From assembly GCA_035480535.1 (NCBI GenBank), contig DATIHQ010000018.1, positions 1 to 31,988 on the forward strand: DNA of 31,988 bases, given 5' to 3'. How positions within the stretch are numbered: the stretch's first letter is position 1; each line of letters starts with the position of its first letter. Both the position numbers and the translations under genes were made by a program. The DNA is from DATIHQ01 sp035480535. GTDB lineage: Bacteria; Chlamydiota; Chlamydiia; Chlamydiales; SM23-39. This document shows positions 31,965 to 31,988 of this stretch, in pieces. The notes under the pieces were generated by a model. The model did not search any database. It was given only the letters and a program-made list of their open reading frames with translations, and was not told the origin of the DNA.

Positions 31965-31988
31965 TTTTTCAGATAAGATTTGCACCAA

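Noticed and set aside
1..31988. tRNA, rRNA, CRISPR array, insertion sequence or prophage
   Set aside because: Scanning by eye found no T-loop-like GTTCRA context with cloverleaf pairing, no regularly spaced repeats, and no transposase, integrase or phage genes. A covariance-model scan was not possible here.

Overview
The window looks like a chromosomal segment of a Chlamydiales bacterium, most likely an amoeba-associated (Parachlamydia-like) lineage rather than Chlamydia itself. This rests on gene neighbourhoods and on proteins that resemble chlamydial ones: a plant-type glycerol-3-phosphate acyltransferase next to RNase G/E and an insulinase-type protease; rpmF-plsX; pcnB-lpxB; a dsbA-dsbB pair; rpmJ-rpsN followed by a GYF_2 protein; uvrC, mutS and dnaG close together; a DUF687-like protein; and several small two-hairpin membrane proteins of the inclusion-membrane type. 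Coding density is very high, with many 1-50 bp gene overlaps. I saw no rRNA, tRNA, CRISPR array, insertion sequence or prophage.

Layout. Positions 1-2940 (+) hold a large protein with N-terminal membrane hairpins, open to the window edge, and a DUF3800 protein. Positions 3046-12594 (-) are an eight-gene run in transcription order pcnB, lpxB, yceD-like, rpmF, plsX, rng, plsB, ptr, ending in a hairpin-T terminator near 2941-2974. It joins RNA end-processing (PcnB, RNase G) with envelope lipid synthesis (LpxB, PlsX, PlsB) and ribosomal protein L32. Positions 12595-12934 are a GC-rich stretch carrying a 239-bp element with nested inverted repeats. Positions 12935-14007 (+) are dsbA-dsbB. A proline-rich orphan gene (-) and thymidine kinase (+) follow. 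Positions 15087-19217 (-) are rpmH, rnpA, uvrD, a Tsr3/DTW-like gene and an AGCS amino-acid symporter, all overlapping. Positions 19339-19793 (+) are rpmJ-rpsN, divergent from rpmH with a good promoter. A GYF_2 membrane protein (-) is followed by an Asp23-like/AmaP-like pair (+), then uvrC (-).

Positions 23204-25002 (+) hold a DUF687-like protein and an unrecognised protein. Positions 24999-28108 (-) are mutS followed by two tandem paralogous small membrane proteins. Positions 28135-31964 (+) hold an unrecognised protein, dnaG, a DCC-family thiol protein and a leucine-rich-repeat protein.

The most unusual signal is a 167-bp near-perfect palindromic element (22088-22254) that lies in frame inside uvrC and adds about 56 residues in a linker between conserved domains. 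It resembles in principle the Rickettsia palindromic elements that insert into protein genes. The other items worth following up are the GC-rich inverted-repeat element at 12650-12888, the tandem Inc-like membrane proteins after mutS, the Asp23/AmaP-like pair, the Tsr3-like protein, and the LRR gene whose promoter abuts its start codon.
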